Part shown: positions 7,022 to 14,468 of the stretch, piece by piece | Position numbering within the stretch: the first letter of the stretch is position 1 | Layout: every line of letters starts with the position of its first letter | DNA from: JAHDBG01 sp963922685 | GTDB lineage: Bacteria > Pseudomonadota > Gammaproteobacteria > Chromatiales > Chromatiaceae | Assembly: GCA_963922685.1 (NCBI GenBank) | Contig: CAWUJM010000023.1 | Coordinates: 1-25,489, forward strand | Length of the DNA stretch: 25,489 nt | Direction of reading: 5' to 3' | The notes under the pieces: generated by a model | Told to the model about the DNA's origin: nothing | The model's input: the letters and a program-made list of their open reading frames with translations, nothing else | Database searches by the model: none | Made by a program: the position numbers and the translations under genes

Positions 7022-7849
7022 ATGGCGATTGTTAAAACAAAACCGACTTCACCAGGCCGTCGACATGTGGTGCGGGTGCGACAGACAGAACTGCACAAAG
7101 GCAGCCCGCTACGTGCTCTGGTAGAAAAAAAGCACAAGACTGGTGGGCGCAATGGTGCTGGCCGGATGACCACCCGGCATAAAGGGGGTGGGCATAAACA
7201 GCGTTATCGCATGATTGATTTTAAGCGGAACAAGATCGGTGTGGTTGGTCAGGTCGAACGGCTTGAATATGATCCGAACCGCACTGCGAATATTGCGCTG
7301 ATTAAATATACCGATGGCGAATACCGCTACATCATTGCGCCAGCAGGCCTGAAGGTTGGTGCTGAGATTCAATCCGGCGATGATGCGCCGATTGCGGTTG
7401 GTAATTGTCTGCCGCTGCGGAACCTGCCGCTGGGTAGTTTAGTGCACTGTATCGAAATGAAGATTGGTAAGGGTGCGCAGATGGCGCGGAGTGCCGGGGC
7501 TTCAGCACAGCTTGTCGCACGTGAAGGCCGGTATGCCACATTGCGCTTGCGTTCCGGTGAGATGCGTAAGATACATGCAGACTGCAGGGCGGCACTGGGC
7601 GAGGTTAGCAACGCGGAACATAACCTGCGCAAACTGGGCAAGGCGGGTGCTAAACGCCATCTGGGTGTGCGACCGACTGTGCGTGGTGTGGCAATGAACC
7701 CGGTAGATCACCCACATGGTGGTGGTGAGGGACGCACCTCCGGTGGACGCCATCCGGTCAGTCCGTGGGGTGTGCCGACGAAGGGACATAAAACGCGATC
7801 CAATAAGCGCACCGATCAGTTTATCGTGCGTGATCGCCGTCGTAAGTAA
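7022..7849 (+). CDS. rplB: 50S ribosomal protein L2
   Basis: L2 is the largest protein near the peptidyl transferase centre and is needed for subunit joining. The product has 275 residues (E. coli 273), with GGGHKQRYRMIDFKR near residue 58, GDDAPIAVGNCLPL in the middle, and the highly conserved PVDHPHGGGEGR block with its histidine near residue 230. The ATG at 7022 has only a weak purine stretch (GAAAGAGA) rather far upstream. Normally rplB is coupled to rplW. Here the 553-nt insert separates them, so translation must initiate independently or be coupled to the small frames before it. Confidence 0.97.
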   Translation: MAIVKTKPTSPGRRHVVRVRQTELHKGSPLRALVEKKHKTGGRNGAGRMTTRHKGGGHKQRYRMIDFKRNKIGVVGQVERLEYDPNRTANIALIKYTDGEYRYIIAPAGLKVGAEIQSGDDAPIAVGNCLPLRNLPLGSLVHCIEMKIGKGAQMARSAGASAQLVAREGRYATLRLRSGEMRKIHADCRAALGEVSNAEHNLRKLGKAGAKRHLGVRPTVRGVAMNPVDHPHGGGEGRTSGGRHPVSPWGVPTKGHKTRSNKRTDQFIVRDRRRK

Positions 7850-7867
7850 TTTCAGGGGTCGTAAGGC

Positions 7868-8143
7868 ATGCCACGTTCGATTCGGAAGGGGCCATTTATA
7901 GATCATCATCTGGCGAAAAAGGTTGAGGTTGCGCAGGCGAAGAAAGATCGTCGGCCCATTAAGACCTGGTCGCGCCGTTCCATGGTCAGCCCGGATATGG
8001 TCGGCCTGACCATCGCGATCCACAACGGTCGGCAGCATGTGCCCGTGCTGATCAGCGAGAATATGGTCGGTCATAAGTTGGGTGAATTTGTGCAGACCCG
8101 CTTATATCGCGGCCATACTGCTGATAAAAAGACCAAGAAATAA
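7868..8143 (+). CDS. rpsS: 30S ribosomal protein S19
   Basis: S19 forms the head of the 30S subunit with S13. The 91-residue product begins MPRSIRKGPFIDHHL and contains IKTWSRRSMVSPDMVG and KLGEFVQTR, matching the family along its length. The ATG at 7868 follows AGGGG about 10 nt upstream. Spacers are 18 nt from rplB and 7 nt to rplV, typical of the S10 operon. Confidence 0.97.
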   Translation: MPRSIRKGPFIDHHLAKKVEVAQAKKDRRPIKTWSRRSMVSPDMVGLTIAIHNGRQHVPVLISENMVGHKLGEFVQTRLYRGHTADKKTKK

Positions 8144-8150
8144 GGGGCAT

Positions 8151-8498
8151 ATGATGCAGGTAATGGCGAAATGGCGTTATGCGCGGCTTTCAGCACAGAA
8201 GGGTCGGTTAGTTGCCGATCAGATTCGCGGTATGCCAGTTGAACAGGCCTTGGATCTGCTGACCTTCAGTAATAAAAAGGCGGCAGTCTTTATCAGAAAG
8301 GTGCTTAACTCAGCGATAGCAAACGCAGAGCATAATGAAGCAGCTGATATTGACGAACTGATTGTGCAGATGATTTATGTGGATGAAGGGCCGACGATGA
8401 AGCGGATGCGGGCAAGGGCGAAGGGCCGTGGCACCCGGATTCTGAAACGAACCAGCCACATTACGGTGGTTGTGGCAGAAGACGAGAGACACGGGTAA
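8151..8498 (+). CDS. rplV: 50S ribosomal protein L22
   Basis: L22 lines the exit tunnel through a beta-hairpin loop. From the ATG at 8151 it has 115 residues (E. coli 110), with LSAQKGRLVADQIRGM, ANAEHNEAADID, the loop containing KRMRARAKGRGTRI, and the end RTSHITVVVAEDERHG. The frame is open upstream into rpsS, but family length excludes that. ATGs at 8151, 8154 and 8163 are all possible; AGGGG at the rpsS stop is slightly close to the first and better spaced for 8154. rpsC starts 5 nt after the stop. Confidence 0.95.
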   Translation: MMQVMAKWRYARLSAQKGRLVADQIRGMPVEQALDLLTFSNKKAAVFIRKVLNSAIANAEHNEAADIDELIVQMIYVDEGPTMKRMRARAKGRGTRILKRTSHITVVVAEDERHG

Positions 8499-8503
8499 TC
8501 CTT

Positions 8504-9202
8504 ATGGGTCAGAAAGTACATCCTTATGGCATGCGTCTGGGTATCGTCAAAGACTGGACATCCAGATGGTATGCGGACACAAAACATTATGCCAATCTGC
8601 TGGAAGCCGACATGCAGGTGCGCGACTTCCTGCTGACCCGGCTGAAAAATGCAGCAGTCAGTCGGGTGCAGATCGAACGTGCCGCGAAGGATGTACGGAT
8701 CACGATCCATACGGGCCGTCCCGGGGTGGTAATCGGTAAGAAGGGCGAAGATATTGAGGCCCTGCGCAAGGAAGTGATGCGACGGATGGGTATGCCGGTG
8801 CATGTCAATATCGAAGAAATCCGCAAACCGGAACTGGATGCGCAACTGGTTGCGGAGAACATTGCGCAGCAGCTGGAGCGCCGGGTGATGTTTCGTCGGG
8901 CGATGAAGCGTTCCGTGCAGAATGCGATGCGGCTGGGTGCCGAAGGTGTCCGGATCAATATCGCAGGTCGGCTGAATGGAGCTGAGATTGCGCGCAGCGA
9001 ATGGTATCGCGAAGGTCGTGTGCCCTTGCATACATTGCGTGCGGACATTGATTATGGCTTTGCTGAGGCGCTGACGACCTATGGCATTCTGGGTGTGAAG
9101 ACCTGGATCTTTAAGGGTGAGGTATATGCCGATCAGGCCACTGCCCAGCTTACGCCGCCGCCTGGCAAGCGCAGGCAGAGAAAGAGCAGGGATCGGGGAT
9201 AA
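8504..9202 (+). CDS. rpsC: 30S ribosomal protein S3
   Basis: S3 lies at the mRNA entry site and has helicase-like activity with S4 and S5. It has 232 residues (E. coli 233), beginning MGQKVHPYGMRLGI. The KH-domain block TGRPGVVIGKKGED lies near residue 71-84, and GAEGVRINIAGRLNGAEIAR is also present. The C-terminal tail is basic (KRRQRKSRDRG). The ATG follows the rplV stop by 5 nt, so coupling is likely. It is intact. Confidence 0.97.
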   Translation: MGQKVHPYGMRLGIVKDWTSRWYADTKHYANLLEADMQVRDFLLTRLKNAAVSRVQIERAAKDVRITIHTGRPGVVIGKKGEDIEALRKEVMRRMGMPVHVNIEEIRKPELDAQLVAENIAQQLERRVMFRRAMKRSVQNAMRLGAEGVRINIAGRLNGAEIARSEWYREGRVPLHTLRADIDYGFAEALTTYGILGVKTWIFKGEVYADQATAQLTPPPGKRRQRKSRDRG

Positions 9203-9205
9203 CAA

Positions 9206-9619
9206 ATGTTACAGCCAAAGCGGACTAAGTACCGCAAACAGCACAAAGGACGCAATCGCGGGCTGGCTTCCTCCGGAAACAAGGTTAGTTTCGGCGAATT
9301 TGGTCTGAAGGCGACGGATCGTGGTCGGATCACGGCACGTCAGATAGAGGCCGCGCGGCGCACCATCACCCGTACCGTGAAGCGTGGTGGCAAGCTCTGG
9401 ATTCGCATCTTTCCGGATAAGCCGATTACGAAAAAGCCATTAGAAGTACGGATGGGTAAAGGCAAAGGGAATGTTGAATACTGGGTTGCTCAGATCCAGC
9501 CGGGCCGCATGTTATATGAAATTGAGGGTGTTTCTGAAGATCTGGCGCGGCGTGCCTTCACTCTGGCCTCTGCCAAGCTGCCGGTGCAGACGACCTTTAT
9601 AAAACGGATGATTTTGTAA
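9206..9619 (+). CDS. rplP: 50S ribosomal protein L16
   Basis: L16 helps position the A-site tRNA on the large subunit. The 137-residue product (E. coli 136) begins MLQPKRTKYRKQHKGRN and contains TARQIEAARRTITR, WIRIFPDKPITKKP and MGKGKGNVEYWVA. It starts 3 nt after rpsC, with GGGGAT as ribosome-binding site. Its TAA overlaps the rpmC start (TAATG), implying coupled translation. Confidence 0.97.
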   Translation: MLQPKRTKYRKQHKGRNRGLASSGNKVSFGEFGLKATDRGRITARQIEAARRTITRTVKRGGKLWIRIFPDKPITKKPLEVRMGKGKGNVEYWVAQIQPGRMLYEIEGVSEDLARRAFTLASAKLPVQTTFIKRMIL

Positions 9620-9816
9620 TGACGGTCAGCGAATTGCGTGACAAGACACCTGCCCAACTGCGTGAGACGCTACTGGAGCTGCGCCGGGAACAATTTAATC
9701 TGCGTATCCAGAAGGCAAACGATCAGTTAAAGCGTCCGCATCTGGTAAAACAGGCACGGCGTACTATAGCGCGGGTGAAGACAGTGATGAACGAACAGAA
9801 ACAGGCTGCCGCATGA
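9619..9816 (+). CDS. rpmC: 50S ribosomal protein L29
   Basis: L29 is a small helical protein at the tunnel exit beside L23. Its 65 residues (E. coli 63) show SELRDKTPAQLRE, LLELRREQFNLRIQKA and RTIARVKTVMNEQ, the usual two-helix hairpin. It overlaps rplP by 1 nt and rpsQ by 4 nt (ATGA), so all three are probably translated by re-initiating ribosomes. Confidence 0.96.
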   Translation: MTVSELRDKTPAQLRETLLELRREQFNLRIQKANDQLKRPHLVKQARRTIARVKTVMNEQKQAAA

Positions 9817-10073
9817 GCGAACAAGCGAATACGAACCGGACCCTGCAGGGTCGGGTGATCAGCGACAGGATGAATAAGACGGTCACGGTGCTGGTGGAAC
9901 GTCGGGTCAAACATCCCCTGTATGGTAAGTTTGTGCGCCGTTCCACCAGGATCCATGCGCATGACGAACAGAATGAATGCCGGATTGGCGATACTGTTGT
10001 CGTGATGCAGTGCCGTCCACTATCGAAGACAAAAAGCTGGCGTTTTGTACAGTTGATTGAGCGCCCGAAATAG
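9813..10073 (+). CDS. rpsQ: 30S ribosomal protein S17
   Basis: S17 is an OB-fold primary 16S rRNA binder. The 86-residue protein (E. coli 84) contains LQGRVISDRMNKTVTVLVER, HPLYGKFVRRSTRIHAHDE and GDTVVVMQCRPLSKTKSW. The start overlaps the rpmC stop by 4 nt. It closes the S10 operon in E. coli; here the 32-nt spacer to rplN holds no obvious terminator or promoter, so transcription probably continues into spc. Confidence 0.96.
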   Translation: MSEQANTNRTLQGRVISDRMNKTVTVLVERRVKHPLYGKFVRRSTRIHAHDEQNECRIGDTVVVMQCRPLSKTKSWRFVQLIERPK

Positions 10074-10105
10074 CCGCAGCAGCAGATAATAGTTGAGGAA
10101 GATTC

Positions 10106-10474
10106 ATGATCCAGATGCAAACCGTGCTGGATGTTGCAGACAACAGTGGCGCAAAGCGAGTGCAGTGCATCAAGGTGCTTGGTGGCTCGCATCGGCGTTA
10201 TGCCGGTATTGGTGATGTAATCAAGGTGTCGGTCAAGTCGGCCATTCCTCGCGGTAAGGTAAAAAAAGGCGATGTGATGAGTGCCGTTGTGGTGCGCACC
10301 CGAAAGGGTGTGCGTCGCCCGGACGGATCGGCGATTCGATTTGATGGCAATGCAGCGGTGTTACTGAATAATGCCTTGGCACCGATTGGTACCCGTATCT
10401 TTGGCCCTGTGACCCGTGAGTTGCGTAGTGAGCGGTTTATGAAGATCGTATCACTCGCTCCGGAAGTCCTCTGA
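10106..10474 (+). CDS. rplN: 50S ribosomal protein L14
   Basis: L14 lies at the subunit interface and is the target of the silencing factor RsfS. It has 122 residues (E. coli 123), beginning MIQMQTVLDVADNSGAKR, with KVLGGSHRRYAGIGD and the C-terminal SLAPEVL. GAGGAAG upstream gives a strong ribosome-binding site, consistent with independent initiation at the first gene of the spc segment. rplX follows after 10 nt. Confidence 0.97.
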   Translation: MIQMQTVLDVADNSGAKRVQCIKVLGGSHRRYAGIGDVIKVSVKSAIPRGKVKKGDVMSAVVVRTRKGVRRPDGSAIRFDGNAAVLLNNALAPIGTRIFGPVTRELRSERFMKIVSLAPEVL

Positions 10475-10484
10475 GAACAACGGT

Positions 10485-10802
10485 ATGGCACAACGAATAC
10501 GTAAAGGTGATGAGGTCATTCTCATCGCAGGCAAAGACAAGGGGCGACGCGGTGAAGTCATGTCGCTGCAGGGCGACCGGGTACTGGTCGAAAACCTGAA
10601 TCTGGTGCGCAAGCATGTCAAGCCGAACCCGAATACCGGCGAAGATGGCGGTATCTATCCGAAAGAAATGCCGATCCATATCTCAAATGTCGCCCTGTAC
10701 AACCCGGTGACCGAAAAGGCAGACCGGGTCGGATTCAGAATACTGGAAGATGGTCGCAAGGTGCGCGTGTTCAAATCGAACAACGAAGTGGTTGATGGAT
10801 GA
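10485..10802 (+). CDS. rplX: 50S ribosomal protein L24
   Basis: L24 is an assembly initiator carrying a KOW motif, here GDEVILIAGKDKGRRGEV near residues 8-25. It has 105 residues (E. coli 104), with VENLNLVRKHVKPN, GGIYPKEMPIHISNVALYNP and GFRILEDGRKVR as further family blocks. It sits between rplN (10 nt) and rplE (10 nt). Confidence 0.96.
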   Translation: MAQRIRKGDEVILIAGKDKGRRGEVMSLQGDRVLVENLNLVRKHVKPNPNTGEDGGIYPKEMPIHISNVALYNPVTEKADRVGFRILEDGRKVRVFKSNNEVVDG

Positions 10803-10812
10803 GGCGGGTCTG

Positions 10813-11349
10813 ATGGCAAGATTACACGATCATTACCGACAAACTGTCGTTCCACAACTGAAACAGCAGTTTGCGTATCAAAGCCTGATGCAGGTGCCGA
10901 AGATCGAAAAGATTACCCTGAACATGGGGGTCGGCGAAGCAGTCAGCGATAAAAAACATATGCAACATGCGCTGGAAGATATGCGGCGTATCGCCGGGCA
11001 GAAGCCGATTGTCACCCGGGCACGAAAATCAGTCGCCGGATTCAAGATTCGGGAAGGCTGGCCGATTGGGTGTAAAGTGACCCTGCGGCGGGAACGGATG
11101 TATGAATTTCTGGATCGACTGATCAATATCGCGCTGCCGCGCGTACGTGACTTTCGTGGTCTGAATGTTAAATCATTTGATGGTCGGGGCAATTACAATC
11201 TGGGTGTGAAGGAACAGATCATCTTTCCGGAAGTGGAATACGACAAGATTGATACCCTGCGTGGCATGGATATTACCCTGACAACCAGTGCAGTGACAGA
11301 TGAAGAGGGTCGCGCCCTCCTGGCTGGATTCAACTTTCCCTTTAAGTAG
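10813..11349 (+). CDS. rplE: 50S ribosomal protein L5
   Basis: L5 binds 5S rRNA and contacts the P-site tRNA. The frame is open back into rplX. The ATG at 10813 gives MARLHDHYRQTVVPQL and 178 residues (E. coli 179), preceded by GAGGCGGG; this start is preferred over the ATG at 10795. Conserved stretches include KITLNMGVGEA, RARKSVAGFKIREGWPIG, PRVRDFRGLN and GMDITLTTSA. It is intact, with 8 nt to rpsN. Confidence 0.96.
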   Translation: MARLHDHYRQTVVPQLKQQFAYQSLMQVPKIEKITLNMGVGEAVSDKKHMQHALEDMRRIAGQKPIVTRARKSVAGFKIREGWPIGCKVTLRRERMYEFLDRLINIALPRVRDFRGLNVKSFDGRGNYNLGVKEQIIFPEVEYDKIDTLRGMDITLTTSAVTDEEGRALLAGFNFPFK

Positions 11350-11357
11350 AGCGGGAT

Positions 11358-11663
11358 ATGGCAAAAAAAAGTATGCAGGTGCGCGAACAGAAGCGTGCTG
11401 CCATGGTGGCTCAGTTTGCTGAAAAACGTGCGAAACTGAAGGCGGTCATCAATGATCGGACTAAAGAGCCGGATGAAATAGATGCCGCAGTCCTGGCCTT
11501 ACAGAAATTACCGCGTAATGCGAACCCATGTCGCCAGCGGCAACGTTGTCGCGTGTCTGGTCGGCCGCATGGTGTGTATCGTAAGTTTGGTTTGTGCCGT
11601 AACAAATTGCGTGAGTCTGCAATGCGTGGCGAAGTGCCTGGACTGCGTAAGGCAAGCTGGTAG
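11358..11663 (+). CDS. rpsN: 30S ribosomal protein S14 (long form)
   Basis: S14 is a head protein of the 30S subunit. At 101 residues it has the E. coli length, ending MRGEVPGLRKASW, so it is the long, zinc-independent type. It nevertheless has cysteines at 58, 64 and 80. C64 (in RQRC) and C80 (in KFGLC) fall where two of the four zinc ligands lie in the short C+ form, while the other two positions are S and K. The site is therefore incomplete. Spacers are 8 nt from rplE and 24 nt to rpsH. Confidence 0.96.
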   Translation: MAKKSMQVREQKRAAMVAQFAEKRAKLKAVINDRTKEPDEIDAAVLALQKLPRNANPCRQRQRCRVSGRPHGVYRKFGLCRNKLRESAMRGEVPGLRKASW

Positions 11664-11687
11664 ATTTCTGGCTGAAGGAGCTGATTG

Positions 11688-12080
11688 ATGAGTCTGTCTG
11701 ACCCCATTGCCGATATGCTGACGCGCATCCGGAATGGACAAGCTGCGACCAAAAAGACTGTGACTATGCCGTCGTCGCGTAAAAAACGTGCGATTGCGGA
11801 AGTGTTGCAGAATGAAGGCTATATCACCGGGTTTGAGGTGCAGGGTGACAAAAAGCCGGTCATGGAAATCAATCTGAAATATTTTCAGGGCGAGCCGGTG
11901 ATTGATCTGATCCAGCGAGTCAGTCGTCCCGGGCTACGCATCTATAAAAGTTGTGGTGAATTGCCGAAGGTGCGCAATGGTCTGGGTATTGCCATCGTAT
12001 CCACATCGGGTGGGGTGATGACTGACCGTGCTGCGCGTAAGCTGGGGCATGGTGGTGAACTCATCGCCTACGTGGCCTAA
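11688..12080 (+). CDS. rpsH: 30S ribosomal protein S8
   Basis: S8 is a primary 16S rRNA binder and, in E. coli, the translational repressor of spc through a site near rplE. The ATG at 11688 with AAGGAG upstream gives MSLSDPIADMLTRIRNGQ and exactly 130 residues, as in E. coli. The C-terminal RNA-binding blocks KVRNGLGIAIVSTSGGVMTD and ARKLGHGGELIAYVA are present. I did not identify an S8 site in the rplX-rplE junction by eye. Confidence 0.96.
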   Translation: MSLSDPIADMLTRIRNGQAATKKTVTMPSSRKKRAIAEVLQNEGYITGFEVQGDKKPVMEINLKYFQGEPVIDLIQRVSRPGLRIYKSCGELPKVRNGLGIAIVSTSGGVMTDRAARKLGHGGELIAYVA

Positions 12081-12092
12081 GGAGGATTGTGG

Positions 12093-12626
12093 ATGTCGCG
12101 GATAGCGAAGGCTGCTGTCGCTGTACCTGCCGGAGTCGAAGTGACTTGTGAGGCGCAGCAGATACGAGTGAAGGGTGCGAAGGGTGGTCTGGCGTTGGAA
12201 CTACACCCGTCTGTACAGGTGCAGCAGGGTGCGGGCGTGTTACGGGTACAGCCAAAAGTCAAAGACAAGTCATCCTGGGCGATGGCCGGTACCATGCGCG
12301 CGTTGGTGAATAATCTGGTTGCCGGCGTCAGTCAGGGCTTTCAGAAAAAGCTGCAACTGGTCGGGGTTGGTTATCGGGCGCAGAGTAAAGGCAAAGTACT
12401 GAATCTGAGTCTGGGTTTTTCGCATCCGGTAAATTATCCGGTGCCGGAAGGCATAACAGTAGAAACGCCTTCGCAGACCGAGATCCTGGTGTCTGGTTGT
12501 GATAAGCAACAGGTTGGTCAGGTTGCTGCCGAGATTCGTCGTTTTCGTCCACCAGAGCCTTATAAGGGTAAGGGTGTGCGTTATGCAGATGAACAGGTTG
12601 TCCGTAAAGAGGCGAAGAAGAAATAG
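12093..12626 (+). CDS. rplF: 50S ribosomal protein L6
   Basis: L6 sits near the sarcin-ricin loop and the factor-binding site. The ATG at 12093, after a perfect GGAGG (12081-12085), gives MSRIAKAAVAVPAGVEV and 177 residues, the E. coli length. The C-terminal block RRFRPPEPYKGKGVRYADE, the most conserved part of the family, is complete. It lies 12 nt after rpsH and 5 nt before rplR. Confidence 0.96.
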   Translation: MSRIAKAAVAVPAGVEVTCEAQQIRVKGAKGGLALELHPSVQVQQGAGVLRVQPKVKDKSSWAMAGTMRALVNNLVAGVSQGFQKKLQLVGVGYRAQSKGKVLNLSLGFSHPVNYPVPEGITVETPSQTEILVSGCDKQQVGQVAAEIRRFRPPEPYKGKGVRYADEQVVRKEAKKK

Positions 12627-12631
12627 AGTCT

Positions 12632-12988
12632 ATGGATAAAAAAGTATCACGATTGCGCCGCGCCGCGCGGGCCCGCGCAAAGATTCGCGAACTGAGCGTA
12701 TTTCGCCTGACGGTGCATCGTACCCCCAGACATATCTATGCCCAGATCATTGCCGCAGACAATGCATCAGTGGTCGCGGCAGCATCTACTGTGGAAAAGA
12801 CAGTGGTCGCAGATGTGACCGGTCACAAGGGTAATATTGCGGCTGCTGCGGTCGTGGGTAAATATATTGCAGAGCGGGCAAAGGCACAGGGTGTTGAACA
12901 GGTTGCGTTTGATCGTTCTGGCTACCGTTATCACGGTCGGGTGAAGGCGTTGACTGATAGTGCGCGTGAGCACGGACTCCTGTTTTAG
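12632..12988 (+). CDS. rplR: 50S ribosomal protein L18
   Basis: L18 binds 5S rRNA with L5. The 118-residue product (E. coli 117) has a strongly basic N-terminus (RLRRAARARAKIREL), then VHRTPRHIYAQIIA and the C-terminal VAFDRSGYRYHGRVKALTDS. The spacing from rplF is 5 nt and to rpsE 10 nt. It is intact. Confidence 0.96.
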   Translation: MDKKVSRLRRAARARAKIRELSVFRLTVHRTPRHIYAQIIAADNASVVAAASTVEKTVVADVTGHKGNIAAAAVVGKYIAERAKAQGVEQVAFDRSGYRYHGRVKALTDSAREHGLLF

Positions 12989-12998
12989 AGGCGGATAG

Positions 12999-13505
12999 AT
13001 GGCAAATTATGAAACCAAGCCAGCCGGGGATGAACTGATCGAAAAGCTGATCGGTGTCAACCGGGTCTCTAAGGTAGTCAAAGGGGGCCGCTTGTTCGGC
13101 TTTGCTGCACTGGTGGTGGTTGGTGACGGCAATGGTCGCGTTGGATTCGGTACAGGAAAGGCAAAGGAGGTGCCGGTTGCTATCCAGAAGGCGATGGAAG
13201 CCGCCCGGCGCAGCATGGTCACGGTCCGGCTGAAAGACAATACCTTGCAATATCCGGCGGTCGGGCGACATGGTGCTGCCCGGGTGTATATGCAACCAGC
13301 CTCTGAGGGTACCGGTGTGATTGCTGGTGGTGCGATGCGTGCCATCTTCGAGGTGGTCGGCGTGCATAATGTCCTGGCGAAGTGTATCGGTACTAACAAT
13401 CCGATCAATGTGGTGCGGGCGACGGTAAACGCATTGCGCCTGATGGTGGATGCGGAACAGGTTGCTGCAAAGCGTGGCAAGCCGGTTGAAGCGATTCTGG
13501 GGTAG
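12999..13505 (+). CDS. rpsE: 30S ribosomal protein S5
   Basis: S5 is involved in decoding fidelity. It has 168 residues (E. coli 167), with the N-terminal double-stranded RNA-binding fold visible as VSKVVKGGRLFGFAAL, followed by GDGNGRVGFGTGKAKEVP and the C-terminal GTNNPINVVRATVNAL. The N-terminal loop around KGGR is the region of known spectinomycin-resistance changes and looks unaltered. The start follows GAGGCGGA. Confidence 0.96.
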   Translation: MANYETKPAGDELIEKLIGVNRVSKVVKGGRLFGFAALVVVGDGNGRVGFGTGKAKEVPVAIQKAMEAARRSMVTVRLKDNTLQYPAVGRHGAARVYMQPASEGTGVIAGGAMRAIFEVVGVHNVLAKCIGTNNPINVVRATVNALRLMVDAEQVAAKRGKPVEAILG

Positions 13506-13697
13506 GTGAGCGTGAAAAAGATGATGAAGGTCAAACTGGTACGCAGCCTGCATGGCCGTGCGAAGGGCCATAAGTCATGTGTGATGGGTCTGGGATTGCG
13601 CCGGATACATCAGGTTGTGGCGGTTGAGGATACGCCATCAACCCGTGGTATGGTGAACAAGGTTCCCTATCTGGTGCGGATTGTTGAGGAGGCCTGA
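13506..13697 (+). CDS. rpmD: 50S ribosomal protein L30
   Basis: L30 is a small large-subunit protein. The longest frame begins with GTG at 13506, immediately after the rpsE stop, and gives 63 residues. Alternatives are GTG at 13512 and ATG at 13521 or 13524. The latter would give MMKVKLVRSLHGR or MKVKLVRSLHGR, closest to the usual 58-60-residue protein, and are better spaced from AGGTGAG. The core GLGLRRIHQVVAVEDTPSTRG is diagnostic. rplO starts 1 nt after the stop. Confidence 0.93.
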   Translation: MSVKKMMKVKLVRSLHGRAKGHKSCVMGLGLRRIHQVVAVEDTPSTRGMVNKVPYLVRIVEEA

Positions 13698-13698
13698 G

Positions 13699-14133
13699 AT
13701 GCATCTGAATACCCTGCAGCCCGGTCCGGGTAGTAAACGACCCGCAAAGCGGGTCGGACGTGGTATCGGCAGCGGCCTTGGCAAGACCTGCGGGCGCGGG
13801 CACAAGGGTCAGAAATCACGTTCTGGTGGCCGGGTTGCTGTCGGCTTTGAAGGTGGCCAGATGCCCCTGCAACGGCGTCTGCCGAAGGTCGGTTTCCGGT
13901 CACGCAAGGCACGATTGAGTGCTGAAGTCAGATTACATGAACTGGCGCAGGTGCAGGCTGATGTGATTACCCTGTCTGTTTTGCAGGCAGAGGGTATATT
14001 GCCAAACTATATTCAGCAGGCAAAGGTGATTTTGTCGGGTAAGCTGGAACAGGCTGTCAAGCTTAAGGGATTGCGTGTGACCCGGGGCGCACGCACAGCG
14101 ATTGAGGCGCTCGGCGGCACTATTGAAGACTAA
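13699..14133 (+). CDS. rplO: 50S ribosomal protein L15
   Basis: L15 is a late-assembly large-subunit protein. The ATG at 13699 with GAGGAGG upstream gives MHLNTLQPGPGSKRP and 144 residues, as in E. coli. The glycine/arginine-rich N-terminal extension (RVGRGIGSGLGKTCGRGHKG) and FEGGQMPLQRRLPKVGF are typical. In most bacteria secY follows directly. Here an 83-bp repeat and a hicBA pair lie between them. Confidence 0.97.
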   Translation: MHLNTLQPGPGSKRPAKRVGRGIGSGLGKTCGRGHKGQKSRSGGRVAVGFEGGQMPLQRRLPKVGFRSRKARLSAEVRLHELAQVQADVITLSVLQAEGILPNYIQQAKVILSGKLEQAVKLKGLRVTRGARTAIEALGGTIED

Positions 14134-14148
14134 ATGACTATTATCGCC

Positions 14149-14241
14149 ACGCGTCATTCCGCGCGAAGTCGCGGAATCCATAGCCAGAAATCAACTGATT
14201 AGATTCTGCGACTACGCTTCGCTACGCGCAGAATGACGCGT
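14149..14241 (-). repeat. Double-hairpin REP/MITE-like element, copy 2 (inverted)
   Basis: This is the second copy of the element at 610-688, in opposite orientation. The core 14154-14236 runs from TCATTCC to GAATGA, and here the inverted ends extend to a perfect 11-bp pair, ACGCGTCATTC (14149-14159) with GAATGACGCGT (14231-14241). Inner stems are ATTCCGCG/CGCGGAAT (14156-14163 with 14170-14177) and ATTCTGCG/CGCAGAAT (14203-14210 with 14227-14234). It begins 15 nt after the rplO stop and ends 24 nt before hicB. It has no coding capacity. Confidence 0.85.
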
Positions 14242-14264
14242 GTCAACCAGATCGTAAACGAGCA

Positions 14265-14468
14265 ATGAAGTTAAAGGTGGTATTGCACGAAGCAGAAGAA
14301 GGTGGCTACTGGGCAGAAGTCCCTGCCATTCCGGGTTGTGCTACGCAAGGTGATACCTATCCGGAATTATTAACCAACCTGTATGAAGTGATCGAAGGTT
14401 GTTTATTAGTTGATATGCAGGAGTCTCTTCCTTCAAGTCGCAGCCAGATTCTGGAGATTGCTGTTTGA
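14265..14468 (+). CDS. hicB: HicB-family antitoxin
   Basis: The 67-residue protein shows the HicB-type partial RNase H-like fold signature: EGGYWAEVPAIPGCATQGDT near residues 12-31, then a helix with LLTNLYEVIEGC. It is the short form, lacking the C-terminal ribbon-helix-helix or HTH domain that lets longer HicB proteins repress their own promoter. It should neutralise HicA by direct binding in the cytoplasm. The order hicB-hicA and the 4-nt overlap with hicA are usual for this subclass. No promoter of good quality was found in the 131 nt upstream, so expression may depend on ribosomal read-through. Its position inside the spc operon is highly unusual. Confidence 0.85.
   Translation: MKLKVVLHEAEEGGYWAEVPAIPGCATQGDTYPELLTNLYEVIEGCLLVDMQESLPSSRSQILEIAV

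Noticed and set aside
14123..14144. TTGAAG ... TATTAT as a promoter for hicBA
   Set aside because: The spacing is only 10 bp, far from the 16-18 bp needed by sigma-70.
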